A stretch of DNA of 64,000 nt, taken from NCBI RefSeq assembly GCF_000421645.1, contig NZ_ATXK01000004.1, positions 124,001 to 188,000 on the forward strand. The letters are read 5' to 3'. Origin of the DNA: Aurantimonas coralicida DSM 14790 (GTDB taxonomy: Bacteria > Pseudomonadota > Alphaproteobacteria > Rhizobiales > Rhizobiaceae). A program made the translations under genes and the position numbers. The notes under the pieces were generated by a model that saw only the letters and a list, made by a program, of their open reading frames with translations, was not told the DNA's origin and did not search any database. Of the stretch, positions 29,046 to 39,600 are shown one piece after another (position 1 is the stretch's first letter; each line of letters opens with the position of its first letter).

Positions 29046-29291
29046 TCAGGCGGCCTTCTCTTCGAACTGGCAGCCGGGGGGAATCGTGTCCCAGCCCTTC
29101 AGCGAGGAATTGTAGCGGTAGAGGGTCGAGCAGTAGCTGCAGACCATCTCACCCTCGTCGCCCATGTCGAGATAGACATGCGGATGGTCGTGCGGCGGGT
29201 TGGCGCCGCAGCACATGAATTCGTTGACGCCGACCTCGATCAGATCATGTCCGGCATCGTTCTGGAAATGGGGGATCGTGTGCCCGGCCAT
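29046..29291 (-). CDS. NDUFS6-like zinc-finger protein
   Basis: An 81-residue protein of the CHCC zinc-finger family (PF10276), homologous to the mitochondrial complex I subunit NDUFS6. The ligand pattern is visible: FMCCGANPPHDHPHVYLDMG followed by EMVCSYCSTLY. In alphaproteobacteria such proteins are accessory to NADH dehydrogenase or act as small zinc proteins. The start at 29291 (MAGHTIPHFQNDAG) is the family start; the frame is open to 29333. The monooxygenase gene lies directly downstream on the same strand. Confidence 0.9.
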   Translation of the reverse strand: MAGHTIPHFQNDAGHDLIEVGVNEFMCCGANPPHDHPHVYLDMGDEGEMVCSYCSTLYRYNSSLKGWDTIPPGCQFEEKAA

Positions 29292-29422
29292 TGCGGCTCG
29301 CCCTCGGCTCGGTTGCGCTATGGCGCGGACCATAATGGCGCCGGTCGCGAATGAACAGGGGGTGGCGAAACCTCCGTCATGGCTCTAATGCGCCTGTGAC
29401 GTCCGATCGGAAAAACACGAGA

Positions 29423-30190
29423 ATGGCAGCCATGGACACCTTCACCAGCGACGGTCTGCAACTGGCCTTCACCGATACCGGCGAGCGCGACCGGCCCGCC
29501 GTGCTGCTCGTCCACGGCTTCGCCTCGTCGATGCGGGTGAACTGGATCGACACGGGCTGGGTGAAGACCCTGAACGAGGCCGGCTACCGCGTCGTCGCCT
29601 TCGACCATCGCGGCCATGGCCAGAGCGCCAAGCCGCAGGACGAGGCGGCCTACACGCCGCAGAAGATGGCCGGCGACGTGGTCAAGCTGCTCGATCATCT
29701 CGAGATCGGCGAGACCGTGATCTTCGGCTATTCCATGGGGGCGCGCGTGTCGGCCTTCACCGCGCTGGCGGCGCCGGAGCGGATCTCGAGGATCGTTTTC
29801 GGCGGTCTCGGCATCGGCCTCGTCGAGGGTGTCGGCGACTGGGATCCGATCGCCGCGGCGCTGCTGGCACCGTCCCTCGACGACGTCACCGATCCGCGCG
29901 GGCGCATGTTCCGGGCCTTTGCCGACCGCACCCGCAGCGACCGGCACGCGCTGGCCGCCTGCATCTCCACCTCGCGGCAGGAACTGACCGAGGCCGAGGT
30001 CGGGCAGATCGCCCAGCCGACATTGATCGGTGTCGGCACCACCGACGACATTGCCGGTTCGCCCGACGCGCTCGCCGCGCTGATGCCGAACGCCCGGGTC
30101 TTCGCGATCGAAGGCCGGGACCACATGCTCTCGGTTGGCGACCGCACCTTCAAGGCGGAGGTCCTGCGCTTCCTGGGCGCAGCCGCGTGA
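29423..30190 (+). CDS. Alpha/beta hydrolase
   Basis: A 255-residue alpha/beta hydrolase. The oxyanion-hole stretch is LLVHGFASSMRVNW, the second strand VVAFDHRGHGQS, the nucleophile elbow GYSMGA and the catalytic His lies in EGRDHMLSV. It most resembles esterase/haloperoxidase-like enzymes of unknown substrate. Start is ATG 29423 (MAAMDTFTSDG); ATG 29432 is possible. Its stop overlaps the GTG start of the next hydrolase, so the pair is translationally coupled. Confidence 0.88.
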   Translation: MAAMDTFTSDGLQLAFTDTGERDRPAVLLVHGFASSMRVNWIDTGWVKTLNEAGYRVVAFDHRGHGQSAKPQDEAAYTPQKMAGDVVKLLDHLEIGETVIFGYSMGARVSAFTALAAPERISRIVFGGLGIGLVEGVGDWDPIAAALLAPSLDDVTDPRGRMFRAFADRTRSDRHALAACISTSRQELTEAEVGQIAQPTLIGVGTTDDIAGSPDALAALMPNARVFAIEGRDHMLSVGDRTFKAEVLRFLGAAA

Positions 30191-31062
30191 CCACACGGCG
30201 TATGGAATGGGCGGGGGCCGGCGGCCATCGTCTCGTCGCCGACCGTCCGGTGGCGGACGGCCATCCGGTGCTGCTGCTGCATGGCGGCGGGCAGACCCGG
30301 CAGGCCTGGTCGCATGTCGCGGGCCTTATGGCCGGACGCGGCCTGTCGCCGATCGCCGTCGATCAGCGCGGCCATGGCGACAGCGAATGGATCGCCGGTG
30401 GCGGCTACAGCTTCTTCGATTTCGGCGCGGATGCCGGCACGCTTGCCGATGCCATTGCTCGTGAGACGGGGGCCAAGCCCGTGGCGGTCGGCGCGTCGCT
30501 GGGTGGCATCGCCAGCCTGCTAGCGCAGGGCGAGGCTGACCGCTTCGCCGCGCTGATCCTCGTCGACGTGACGCCGAGCCTCAACGAGGACGGCGTTGCC
30601 CGCGTCCACCGCTTCATGACCGAGCGGCTGGCCGACGGCTTCGCCAGCCTCGAGGAAGCGGCGGAGGCGGTCGCCGCCTATCTGCCGAACCGGCGGCCCT
30701 CGGGATCGTCGAAGGGACTGGCCAAGAACCTGCGGCGCTCTGCGGATGGTCGCTATCGCTGGCACTGGGACCCGGCGTTCATCGACGGCCCGAACAGCGT
30801 CGCCATGCGCCGGGACGCGGCGCGCACGGCAATGATCGCCGCGGCGCAGGCCCTGACCATTCCAACGCTTCTGGTGCGCGGCGGCCGTTCGGACATGGTC
30901 ACGAGTGCCGAGATCGACGAATTCCGGGCCCTCGTCCCCGCGGCCGAGTTCGTCGACATCGCCGGTGCGGGGCATATGGTGGCGGGCGACCGCAACGACG
31001 TTTTCGGCGACGCGATCCTCGACTTTCTCACCCGGCACGGCTTTGCAACGCCGGCTGGCTGA
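30187..31062 (+). CDS. Alpha/beta hydrolase (second of pair)
   Basis: A 291-residue alpha/beta hydrolase, start GTG 30187 overlapping the preceding stop by four bases (GTGA). Key segments are LLLHGGGQTRQAW, IAVDQRGHGDSEW, the nucleophile elbow GASLGG, the HRFMTERLADGFASLEEAAE cap helix and the catalytic His in GAGHMVAGD. A WHWDPAF segment in the cap is common in peroxiphosphonic/peroxidase-like hydrolases. It is related to its neighbour but clearly diverged. Substrate unknown; the tight overlap suggests joint action. Confidence 0.88.
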   Translation: MTTRRMEWAGAGGHRLVADRPVADGHPVLLLHGGGQTRQAWSHVAGLMAGRGLSPIAVDQRGHGDSEWIAGGGYSFFDFGADAGTLADAIARETGAKPVAVGASLGGIASLLAQGEADRFAALILVDVTPSLNEDGVARVHRFMTERLADGFASLEEAAEAVAAYLPNRRPSGSSKGLAKNLRRSADGRYRWHWDPAFIDGPNSVAMRRDAARTAMIAAAQALTIPTLLVRGGRSDMVTSAEIDEFRALVPAAEFVDIAGAGHMVAGDRNDVFGDAILDFLTRHGFATPAG

Positions 31063-31204
31063 TGCGCGCACCGAGCCCCCGCAAGGGCCGATCGCGCCGC
31101 CGGAACGCAGCGTTCCGCCGCCGCGGCTTCCCCTGACGGCCTCGCGCGCCTATCTTTGACACTGACCAGGCGCCGTTTCGGCGCATCCCGACCGGGAGAC
31201 TTCC

Positions 31205-32029
31205 ATGAGCAGCATGAGCTCGCATTCCCACGAGACCCTCCAGGCCGTCGATCCGATCTGGGCCCAGGTCCGGCTGGAGGCGGAGGACGTCGCGGCGCGT
31301 GAACCGGTTCTGTCCGGCTTCGTCTATCCGACGATCATCAATCAGCGCAGCCTGGAAGCGGCGCTGATTCACCGCGTCTCGCAGCGGTTGGACCATCCGG
31401 ATCTGCCGGCGGTGACCATCGCCCAGGCCTTCGCCGACATGCTGGATGCCGACGACAGCTTCCGCGCGACGCTCCGGACCGACATCCAGGCGGTCTACGA
31501 CCGCGATCCGGCATGCGAGCGCTATCTGGAGCCGCTGCTCTACTTCAAGGGCTTCCACGCCATCCAGACGCACCGGCTGGCCCACTGGCTGTGGAACGCC
31601 GGGCGGCGCGACTTCGCGCTCTATCTGCAGGCGCGCTCCTCGGCGGTGTTCCAGACCGACATCCATCCGGCCTCGCGCATGGGCCGCGGGATCTTCCTCG
31701 ATCACGCGACGGGGCTGGTCGTCGGCTTCACCGCCGTGATAGGCGACAACGTCTCGATTCTTCAGGACGTCACGCTCGGTGGCACCGGCAAGGAATTCGG
31801 CGACCGCCATCCGAAGATCGGCAGCGGCGTCCTGATCGGGGCAGGTGCGAAGATCCTCGGCAATATCCGCGTCGGCGAGTGCTCGAAGATCGCGTCGGGT
31901 TCGGTGGTGCTGAAGGAAGTGCCGCCGCACACCACCGTGGCCGGCATTCCCGCGCGGGTCATCGGATCGGCCGGCGATTGCGACGAGCCGGCCCGGGCGA
32001 TGGACCAGTGCTTCGAACGGAACGACTGA
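31205..32029 (+). CDS. cysE: Serine O-acetyltransferase
   Basis: A 274-residue CysE that acetylates serine with acetyl-CoA to give O-acetylserine for cysteine synthesis. The N-terminal helical domain (DPIWAQVRLEAEDVAAREP) is followed by the left-handed beta-helix with hexapeptide repeats from about 165. Catalytic residues sit in AIQTHRLAHWLW, FQTDIHPASRMGRGIFLDHA and GGTGKEFGDRHPKIG. Start ATG 31205 follows GGGAGAC. A DUF3126 gene follows, as in many rhizobial genomes. Confidence 0.96.
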   Translation: MSSMSSHSHETLQAVDPIWAQVRLEAEDVAAREPVLSGFVYPTIINQRSLEAALIHRVSQRLDHPDLPAVTIAQAFADMLDADDSFRATLRTDIQAVYDRDPACERYLEPLLYFKGFHAIQTHRLAHWLWNAGRRDFALYLQARSSAVFQTDIHPASRMGRGIFLDHATGLVVGFTAVIGDNVSILQDVTLGGTGKEFGDRHPKIGSGVLIGAGAKILGNIRVGECSKIASGSVVLKEVPPHTTVAGIPARVIGSAGDCDEPARAMDQCFERND

Positions 32030-32100
32030 GCGGCGTCCGAGGATTGAAACGAGTGACCGGCGCCTAGCTACAGGCGTCCCAGACGATCCAGGAGAATGCT

Positions 32101-32310
32101 GTGAAGCCCGACGAAATCCGCAAGCTCGAAGCCTACCTCAGGAGCAGCTTCAAGACCGCCGACATCAAGGTCCGCGCGCTGCCGAAGAGTGCCGACTCGG
32201 CGGAAGTCTATCTCAACGACGAATTCGTCGGACTGCTCGCGAAGGATACCGAGGAGGGCGAATTGTCCTACCACCTCACCATGACGATCCTGGACATCGA
32301 CCTCGAGTAG
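32101..32310 (+). CDS. DUF3126-family small protein
   Basis: A 69-residue protein beginning VKPDEIRKLEAYLRSSFK with a GTG start at 32101, with AGGAGA eight bases before it. The family has no assigned function but is conserved next to cysE in rhizobia. The sequence shows a two-strand, one-helix pattern with EVYLNDEFVGLL in the middle and ends MTILDIDLE. A strong terminator follows. Confidence 0.88.
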   Translation: MKPDEIRKLEAYLRSSFKTADIKVRALPKSADSAEVYLNDEFVGLLAKDTEEGELSYHLTMTILDIDLE

Positions 32311-32338
32311 ACGTCCCGACGAATCGACCCGGCAAACG

Positions 32339-32372
32339 AAAGAGCCGGCCGTGAAAACGGCCGGCTCTTTTG
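32339..32372. terminator. Bidirectional rho-independent terminator
   Basis: AAAGAGCCGGCCGT with its complement ACGGCCGGCTCTTT and a GAAA tetraloop form a 14-bp stem followed by T residues. It ends the cysE-DUF3126 unit and, in the other direction, the transglutaminase-like gene. Confidence 0.92.
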
Positions 32373-32401
32373 TGTCTGTCAGGCCCCGCGCCGGGCTCGC
32401 C

Positions 32402-33004
32402 TCAGCGAACGCTGCCGACCAGGAGGTTGCGGTCGTCGGCGATGGCCACCCATTTGCCGGCGTTCCGCTCGGACTGGCGCTTGAGATACTGGTAGTCGGT
32501 GTCGGTCCACGCCAGAACGCGGTCGTCGAGATTGTCGAGAACGTAGTCGCCCTGGTCGGTGCGCACGGTCAGCACGGCATGGCCTTCGCCGTTGGGCTGG
32601 CGCACCACGGTGATCAGCACCGCCGAGGTCGGAATGCCGGCCCGCTCCAGCATGTACTGCTTGAGCAGAACGAAGTCTTCGCAATCGCCCTGGACGGTCG
32701 GATAGGACCAGAGCTCCGGCACGCCGTGCATTTCCGCATCGGTGCGCGGGAAGATGTTGGTGTTGACCGCCGTGTTGATCTCGACGATCTGCGCCCAGAC
32801 TTCGCGGGTCAGCTTGACCACGGCAACAGAGGCGTTGCGGGTACAGGTGCTGGGGTAGCTCTTGCAGAACTCGTAATGGCCGACCGGCTGGGAGGTCTGG
32901 CTGGTCGTGGCCATGGCGGGGGCCGCTGCGGCGCTCGTCGTCCCCGCGCCCATGGCGAGGAGGAGCCCTGCTGCGATCGCAACCTGCTTGATGACGTTCT
33001 GCAT
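32402..33004 (-). CDS. Transglutaminase-like cysteine peptidase (BTLCP)
   Basis: A 200-residue secreted protein of the bacterial transglutaminase-like cysteine proteinase family (PF06035). A signal peptide (VAIAAGLLLAMGAGTTSA) precedes the mature start near AAAAP. The catalytic Cys is in VQGDCEDFVLLKQYML, the His in EGHAVLTVRTD and the Asp in YVLDNLDDRVLAW. Homologues in Pseudomonas (LapG) cleave surface adhesins, but this single-domain form is not proven to do so. Start ATG 33004 follows GAGGAGA, which sits in a hairpin (see 33011-33030). Confidence 0.9.
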   Translation of the reverse strand: MQNVIKQVAIAAGLLLAMGAGTTSAAAAPAMATTSQTSQPVGHYEFCKSYPSTCTRNASVAVVKLTREVWAQIVEINTAVNTNIFPRTDAEMHGVPELWSYPTVQGDCEDFVLLKQYMLERAGIPTSAVLITVVRQPNGEGHAVLTVRTDQGDYVLDNLDDRVLAWTDTDYQYLKRQSERNAGKWVAIADDRNLLVGSVR

Positions 33005-33524
33005 GTGCTTTCTCCTCGTTCGTGAGGAGACAATGCGCGTTCCATTTTACTTTGAAGCGAAATGTAGTCACCGCATTTGCATCGAATTTTAGGCGGTTTG
33101 TTACCGGGTATACTTTCGTGATGCTGAAGCTGTCAGGCCAAATTGCAGCGTCGTCGTTTGCCTTTCGGCAACCACGCTGGCGGGGCCGGAAACTTGCGCA
33201 GACGCGTCAGGGTGGCGGACAGCGGGGTGGCTGCGCCCGGGACGGGTCGCCAGGCGCCGGGCCCGTCGGAGCTTTCGATCGTGGGATCTGGACGGGAAAG
33301 CCGGAATCCGAGGGGATTGCAAGCGGGACAGCACTGGCTCCGGGCCGCATGGGAGACGCCGCACTGGGGATGCCGGCAGGGTCGTCGGTCTTAGGAACCG
33401 CGTCGGTGCGTGCATGTTCGCCAGGACCCTGCGACGGGTGCAGCCGGCCGCTTGCAGGCGCGTCAGCGCCTTCGAGAGTGTCCTCGGCTGTTAACGGAGC
33501 GCGGCACAGCGCTTTCCGCCCGCC
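33005..33524. other. Intergenic region, about 520 bp, no gene seen
   Basis: Frames on both strands give low-complexity Arg/Gly-rich translations without ribosome binding sites. The first 100 bp are AT-rich and probably contain the promoter of the transglutaminase-like protease. The right end is the terminator of the giant gene. Confidence 0.5.
33011..33030 (-). promoter_or_regulatory. Hairpin sequestering a ribosome binding site
   Basis: In the minus-strand transcript TCTCCTC pairs perfectly with GAGGAGA across an ACGAAC loop. The right arm is the Shine-Dalgarno sequence of the transglutaminase-like gene, six bases before its ATG. Confidence 0.4.
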
Positions 33525-33568
33525 AAAAAAACTTCGGCCACGGACGAAAAAATCGTCCGTGGCCGAAG
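33525..33568 (-). terminator. Rho-independent terminator of the giant gene
   Basis: A perfect 16-bp stem (CTTCGGCCACGGACGA with its complement) around an A5 loop on the plus strand; on the minus strand it is followed by seven T residues. It lies 47 bp beyond the stop of the 2675-residue gene. Confidence 0.95.
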
Positions 33569-33614
33569 ATGTGCCGGGAGCAGCCGCCGGATGGCGGCCG
33601 CCTGTTCGTCTGGA

Positions 33615-36600
33615 TCAGGCGTCGAAGCGGCCCGAAGCGTGGGCCAGCATCGTGTAGACCTTGCCGGTGTCCGAGGTGAGGTAGGTCCGGCTGCGGGCAT
33701 TGTCCGGGTCGCTCTTGGCGATGTCGGCCAGAAGCGTCTCGAAGTCGCCAATATAGCGATCGACCGCGGCACGGAACTCGGTGTCCCGCTGATATTTGCG
33801 CCGGATCTCGTCGAAGGTCTGCTGCCCCTTCATCGTGTAGAGGCGGCGGGTGAAGACGTTGCGCTCACCCTTGCGATAGCGCTCCCACAATTCGATCGAC
33901 GCCTTGTGGTCGATCGCCCGGGCGATATCCACCGACAGCGAGTTCAGGGATTCCACCACATGGTCGGGCGAACGGCCTTCCGGCGCCGTCGGGTTGCGGT
34001 CCTGGCCCGCGGCAGGTGCCGCCGGCTGGACGGGAGCGTTGTCGTCCTCATCCTGCGACGCGCGGCGCAGAAGGTCGGAGACCCAACCGCCGGGCTCACT
34101 TGTTCCGCGATCGGCGGCTGGTTCGCTGCGCGCAGCGCTCGGTGCCGGTGCGGCAGGACGGGCCGGAGCACGCAGCGGTGCCGCGGGGGTGCGTTGCTGG
34201 GCCGGTGCCGGTGCGGGACGGGCCGGGGCCTCGCTCCGCGGCTCGGCGGCCGGCGCCTGCGCACGCGGCGGCGTGTCGTAGTTCGAGCCACGCAGATCAT
34301 GCGCCAGATTGCCGTCGGTCATGAAGGACGCAGCGATCTGGTCTTCCACATCCTGCTCTTCCTCGGCGGTGAACACCGGAGCCTCGGGCTGGCGTGCCAC
34401 GGCGGCCGCTGCCGACTGCCGCGGTGCGGACTGGCTGTAGCTCGGCGCCGCGGTCCTGGCCCGCGGCTCGGCGGGTGCCTGGCTCCGCTCGGGGCCACGG
34501 CTCGACACGTCGAAGGCACGGCCCGAATGTGAGACGACATCCGACAGGTCCCGCAGGGCGCGGATCTGGTCGGCGACAGCACGGCGCATGGCCTCGGAGC
34601 TCTCGCGCGCCTCGTCCGGCAGCTCGAACACGCCGCGCTTGATGTCGGCGCGCGCCGTTTCCAGCTCCTGGCGGATTTCCTCGGCAGTGCGACGGATCTC
34701 CGCGGTCGCGCCGTCGAAGCGCGCGCTGGCGTCCTCGATGACCGACTGGATTGCCTGACGCATGGCCTCGGCGGTGGCGCGGGAGCGCTCCTCGGTGGTC
34801 TGCAGCTGACGGTCCGCCTCGACCAGCGTTTCGCCCATCTCGGTCGACAGACGCGAGGAGATGAGGCGCGAACGCTGCTCGGTGCGATCGAACAGGCCGC
34901 CCATCAGTTCCTCGAAGGAATGGAGCAGCGAGCCGATCTCCTCGGAGCGCTTGACGAGACCTGCCGACAATTCCTCGATGCCGCCATGGCCGGCTTCGAG
35001 GGTCGCGCGGAGGTTGGCTTCGCCGGTCTCGATGAGGCGGACTGCCTCGCCGAGAACCGTTCCGTGATCCTGGAAGCGGTCGGCGATCGCCGAGACCTTG
35101 GAGAAGGCCGTCATGGACAGCTTGTCGAGACGTTCGACGTTGCTCTCCAGAAGGCGCGACGACAGCGAGATCGAGTTGGACGCTTCCTCCGTCTCCTGGC
35201 TGAAGCGGGCGCCGGATTCGCGCAGCGTTTGATCGATCGCGCCGAGGTTCTCGACGGCCTCGTCGACCAGCCCGCGCAGCGAGCCGCTGGTCTGGGACAG
35301 CCGGCCGACCAGCGAACCGATCTCCTGCTGCAGGCTGTCGCGGATGTCCGACACGGCGCCGACGGCGCTGGCGGTCTTCTCCTCGAAGCTGCCGATGATG
35401 TCGCCGGACGAGCGATTGAGGGTTTCCACCACTTCGCTCGCACGGCGGCCGAGGGCCGAGACCAGCGCCGCATTTTCGCTACGCAGCTTGTCGGACGCGT
35501 CGCGCGTCGTCGTCTCGATCATCCGGGCGAGTTCGGTGCCATTCTCGCCGAGGCGCTCGAATACCGGCCGAGCTTCCTCGTCGAGGATGCGGCTGATTTC
35601 GGCGCTGCGCGAGCTGAGCAGGGTCGCCAGGGTGCGGGTCCGCTCGTCGATATCCTCGCCCATGACACGGGCCCGGGCTGCGATGATGCGGTCGGCTTCG
35701 CCCATGCGGGTCGACAGGTCCTGGCCCAGCGAGCCGGCACTGTCGAGAAGCTCCTGGCGGGCCCGCTCGGTCTCGAGCTGGATCGCGGCGGAGATCGACG
35801 CGAACTGGGTGGCCAGTTCACCGCCCTGGGCGAGCATCAGCTCGCGGGCGCTCTCGGCATCGCGGCTGAGGGTCTGGGAGGCGTTGTCGACATCGCCGCG
35901 CAGCTGCGTTGCCACGGCGTAGACGCCGTCACGCATCGACTGCGAGGCATTGGCCAGCTCGTCGCGGATGAGGCGGGTCGCCTCTTCGAGTTCGCCGCGC
36001 AGGGCGTTGCTGGCCAGCATCTCCGAGAGCTGCGTCGTGACGCCGCCAAGCTCCTCGCTGAAGCGCTCGGCACGCTCTTCCAGGGTCGCGGCGACCCGTT
36101 CGGTTTCGCCGCGGATCTGGTAGGAGGCGCCCGAGAGGCGGCGGGTGAAGCCTTCGGTGTTCTCGCGCAGCGCCACTTCGGCCGCTTCGGTCATCTCGCG
36201 CATGCGCGCCGTGGCCGCCTCGACCTGCTCGGCGATCGCGCCGGCATCGGAGACGAAGCGCTGGCGGCTTTCGTCGCCGGCCGAGCGGATCTGCTCGCTG
36301 GCCTCGCCGAACTGGGCGGCGAAGTCGCGGGTGTTGCGCTCGAACTCGCTGGCGATGGTGGTGGTGATGCCGGAGAGGCTGTCGGCGAGCGCGACGCGCT
36401 GCCCGGCAAGGCTCTCGCGGACTTCTTCGGTCTCGCTGCGCAGGGTGCCCGAGATCTCGGTGATCGAGCGGGCCAGTTCCTCGGCTTCGGTAGCGAAGCG
36501 CGAACGCGACTGCTCCGACAGGGAACGGATGACCTCGGCGGCGCCGCTGATGTTCTCGGCGATCCGGCCACCTTCGCCGACCAGCGTGCTGCTGGCTTCG

Positions 36601-39600
36601 GCCGCGCGGCCCGCCAGATCGTCGGCGAGGGATGCCAGCCGTTCGGCCAGGCGATCGGCCTCGCCGGCAATGCGCAGACGGGCTTCCTCGCCGGAGGCCT
36701 GGAACAGACGGTCGATGCCGGAGACGCTCTCGGCGATCTTCGCGGTTTCGCCTTCGAGGCCTTCGCGGGCCTGCCTGGCTTCGAGACTCATGGCCGTTGT
36801 CGCCTCGGCAATCGCGTGACGCAGCGAGTCGGCGATCTTGGCCGTCGAGGTGTTGAGGGTGCGCTCGACATTGCCGAGGCCGCGCTCCAGTGCCGACGAG
36901 ATGGCGTCGGAGCGCTGGTCGATGGCGCCGGTCAGGTTGCTGGAACCCGATTCGAGCGCGCTGAGCAGGTCGTCGCGGCGCGCTTCCAGCGAGGTCGAGA
37001 CGTCGCCGACGCTCTGCTCGATGGCCCGGCGCACGTCGTCGGCCCGGTCGCCCAGGGTCGCCGAGGCCGAGCGTGCGGCCTCCTCGACGATCGAGGCGAG
37101 GCTGTCGCGCCGTTCCTCGAGGGCTGCCGACAGCCGCATGTCGGCTTCGAACAACGCTTCGGTCATTCCGTTGACGCGCTCTTCGATCGCCGCGGCGATC
37201 GAGGTGCGGCCGGCTTCAAATTCCTGGCTGATCCGCGCGGTGCGCTCGTCGAGGCCGTCGAGGATCGAGTTCTGCGAACCGTCGACCATGCCGTGGATGG
37301 CGGCCATCCGCTCATCGAGCCCGTCGATGAGGACGGTGCGGGCTTCCTCCAGCAATCCGCGCATGGCGGCGGTGCGGGCATCGAGGCCCTCGGTGACGCG
37401 CATGACGCGCTCGTTGACTTCCTCGTTCAGCGTGGAGGTGCGGCCGTCGAGTTCGCCGATCAGGCTGTCGCGGCCTTGCTCCATGACGGTGCGGATCCGG
37501 TCGAAGCGGCCGTCCAGGCTCTGGCCCAGCGACGCCTCGACGGATTCGGCTGCGCTGCGCAGATGGCTGGTGCGCTCTTCGAGCCCTTCCACGACCATCG
37601 ACAGGGCATTCTCGATCGCGACGAGCTGCGCGCCGGCATTGATGGCGATGTCGTCGCCGAAGGACTGGGTCCGATCGGCCATTTCCTGGCGCAGGCGCTC
37701 GGTCTGGCTGTCGACGTCGCCGACGATCGCGGTGCGCGATTCCTCGACCACGTTGCGTAGGGCCTGAACTCGCTCGGACAGGTCGTCTGCCACCTGACGG
37801 ACGGCGTCGTCGAACCCGCCGGTGATGCCGGCAATGCGCTCGTCCAGCGCCGAGAGAAGGGCGCCGTGGGTTTCCTCCGACAGCGAGCGCAGGACGCTGG
37901 TGCGCTCGTCGAGCGTGGTGCGGATGGCGGCATGACGGTCGTCGAGACCGGCGAGCAGGGCATCCTGCGCGCTTGCCATCTGGGTCTGGTTGGCAGCGAT
38001 GCGATCGGCGAGGCCGGCGGTCAAATTGCCGGTCCGGGCGTCGATGTCGCCGATCAGGCGGCCGCCCTGTTCCTCCAGCCCGCTGATGAAGCGGACGGAT
38101 TCCGACTGCAGCGACTGGTGGAAGCGGCCGACCCGGTCGGCCAGAAGGCTGGCGATGGCGTCGATCCGCTGGTCGAGCCCGTTGACCAGGCCGTCACGGC
38201 TGTCGGCGACGAGGCTTTCGATGGCCTCGCGGCGCTCGTCGAGAAGACGGGCCATTTCGCGGGTCTTCTCGTCGACGCCCTCGGCCATGGCGCCCTGGGC
38301 GCTGCCGACGAGGCTTTCCATCTTGGCGACGGTCGCCTCGATGGCCTGGGTGAGCGAGGCGCCGCGATCGTCCAGGCTGCCGATAAGGCTCTGCTGGGAG
38401 AAGGCGAAGGCGGCTTCGATGTCCTCGCTGTGGTCGGCAATGCTTTTCTCGATGGCGCCGACGCGCCCGTCGAGGGCGGCCCGCAAGCCTTCGGCGCTGC
38501 GTTCGACCATGGCCTCGATCTCCTCGCGGCGCTGCCCGAGCAGTTCCTCGAGGCGCGCGGCGGTCCGCTCGAGCGCGGCATCCATTTCGCCGGCGCGGGT
38601 CGCGATATTCTCGACGCGGCTGTCGCTGGCGAGATCGAAGGCGAGAAGGCGATCGTCGAGCGTTCCGGCAAGCATGCCGGCGCGTTCGTCCATGATGGCG
38701 TTGAGGCCCGCAATGCGCTCGTCGAAGAGAGTCCGGAGCTGGCCGGTGCGCTCCTCCAGCGCCGACTGGCTCAGCGTCACGGCGTCGCCGGCGCGCATCG
38801 TCAGTTCGGTATGGCCGCGCTCGAAGGCGTCCATGATCTCGCGCGAGCGCTCGGCGAGGGCGCCGGCAAACTCCTGCGAGCGTTCGGCCAGCACCTGCGA
38901 AACCCGGTCGGTCGACCGGTCGACGGCCTCGGCCCGCGCCTCGATGGTGGCGACCAGCGAGCCGCCGGTCTCGGTCAGCGTGTGATCGATCGCCGCGAGG
39001 CGGCTGTCGAGATCGCCGAGGGTGCGGCTGGACGTGTCGGACAGCATCCGCGCGGCCTGTTCCGTGCGCTCGCCGAGGCTCGATTCCAGCGTCTGCAGGA
39101 AGCGGCCGGATTCCTCCTCCAGCCGGTTGCGGCGGCTGTCGATGTCGTCGGTCAGGCTGGACAGGAAGAGACCGTTCTTCTCGCCGATCTCGCGCATGCG
39201 GGTCTCGAACGCCTCGTCGAGGCTCGCCAGGAAGGTCTGGCTGTCCATCGCGAGACCGAGCGAACGGTCGTCGAGAACGCTGGTGAGGTCGGCGAGGAAC
39301 TTCTCGCTCTCGCCGGCGACCACTTCGCCGCGCGCCTTGAGCAGGCCGGTGACCGCATCGCCCGATGCGGACAGGCGGGCGGTGATGTCGTTGCCGACGT
39401 CGGACAGACGGCCGACGAAGCCGTTCGAGCGCTCGTCGATCTCGCGCAGGCGTTCCTCGAACGCGCCGTCGAGGCTGGACAGGAAGGTCTCGCCGTTCAT
39501 GGCGATGCCGATGGCGCGGTCGTCGAGAACACCGGTGAGGTCGGCGAGGAACTTCTCGCTCTCGCCGGCGACCGCGTCGCCCTGCGCCTTGAGAAGGCCG

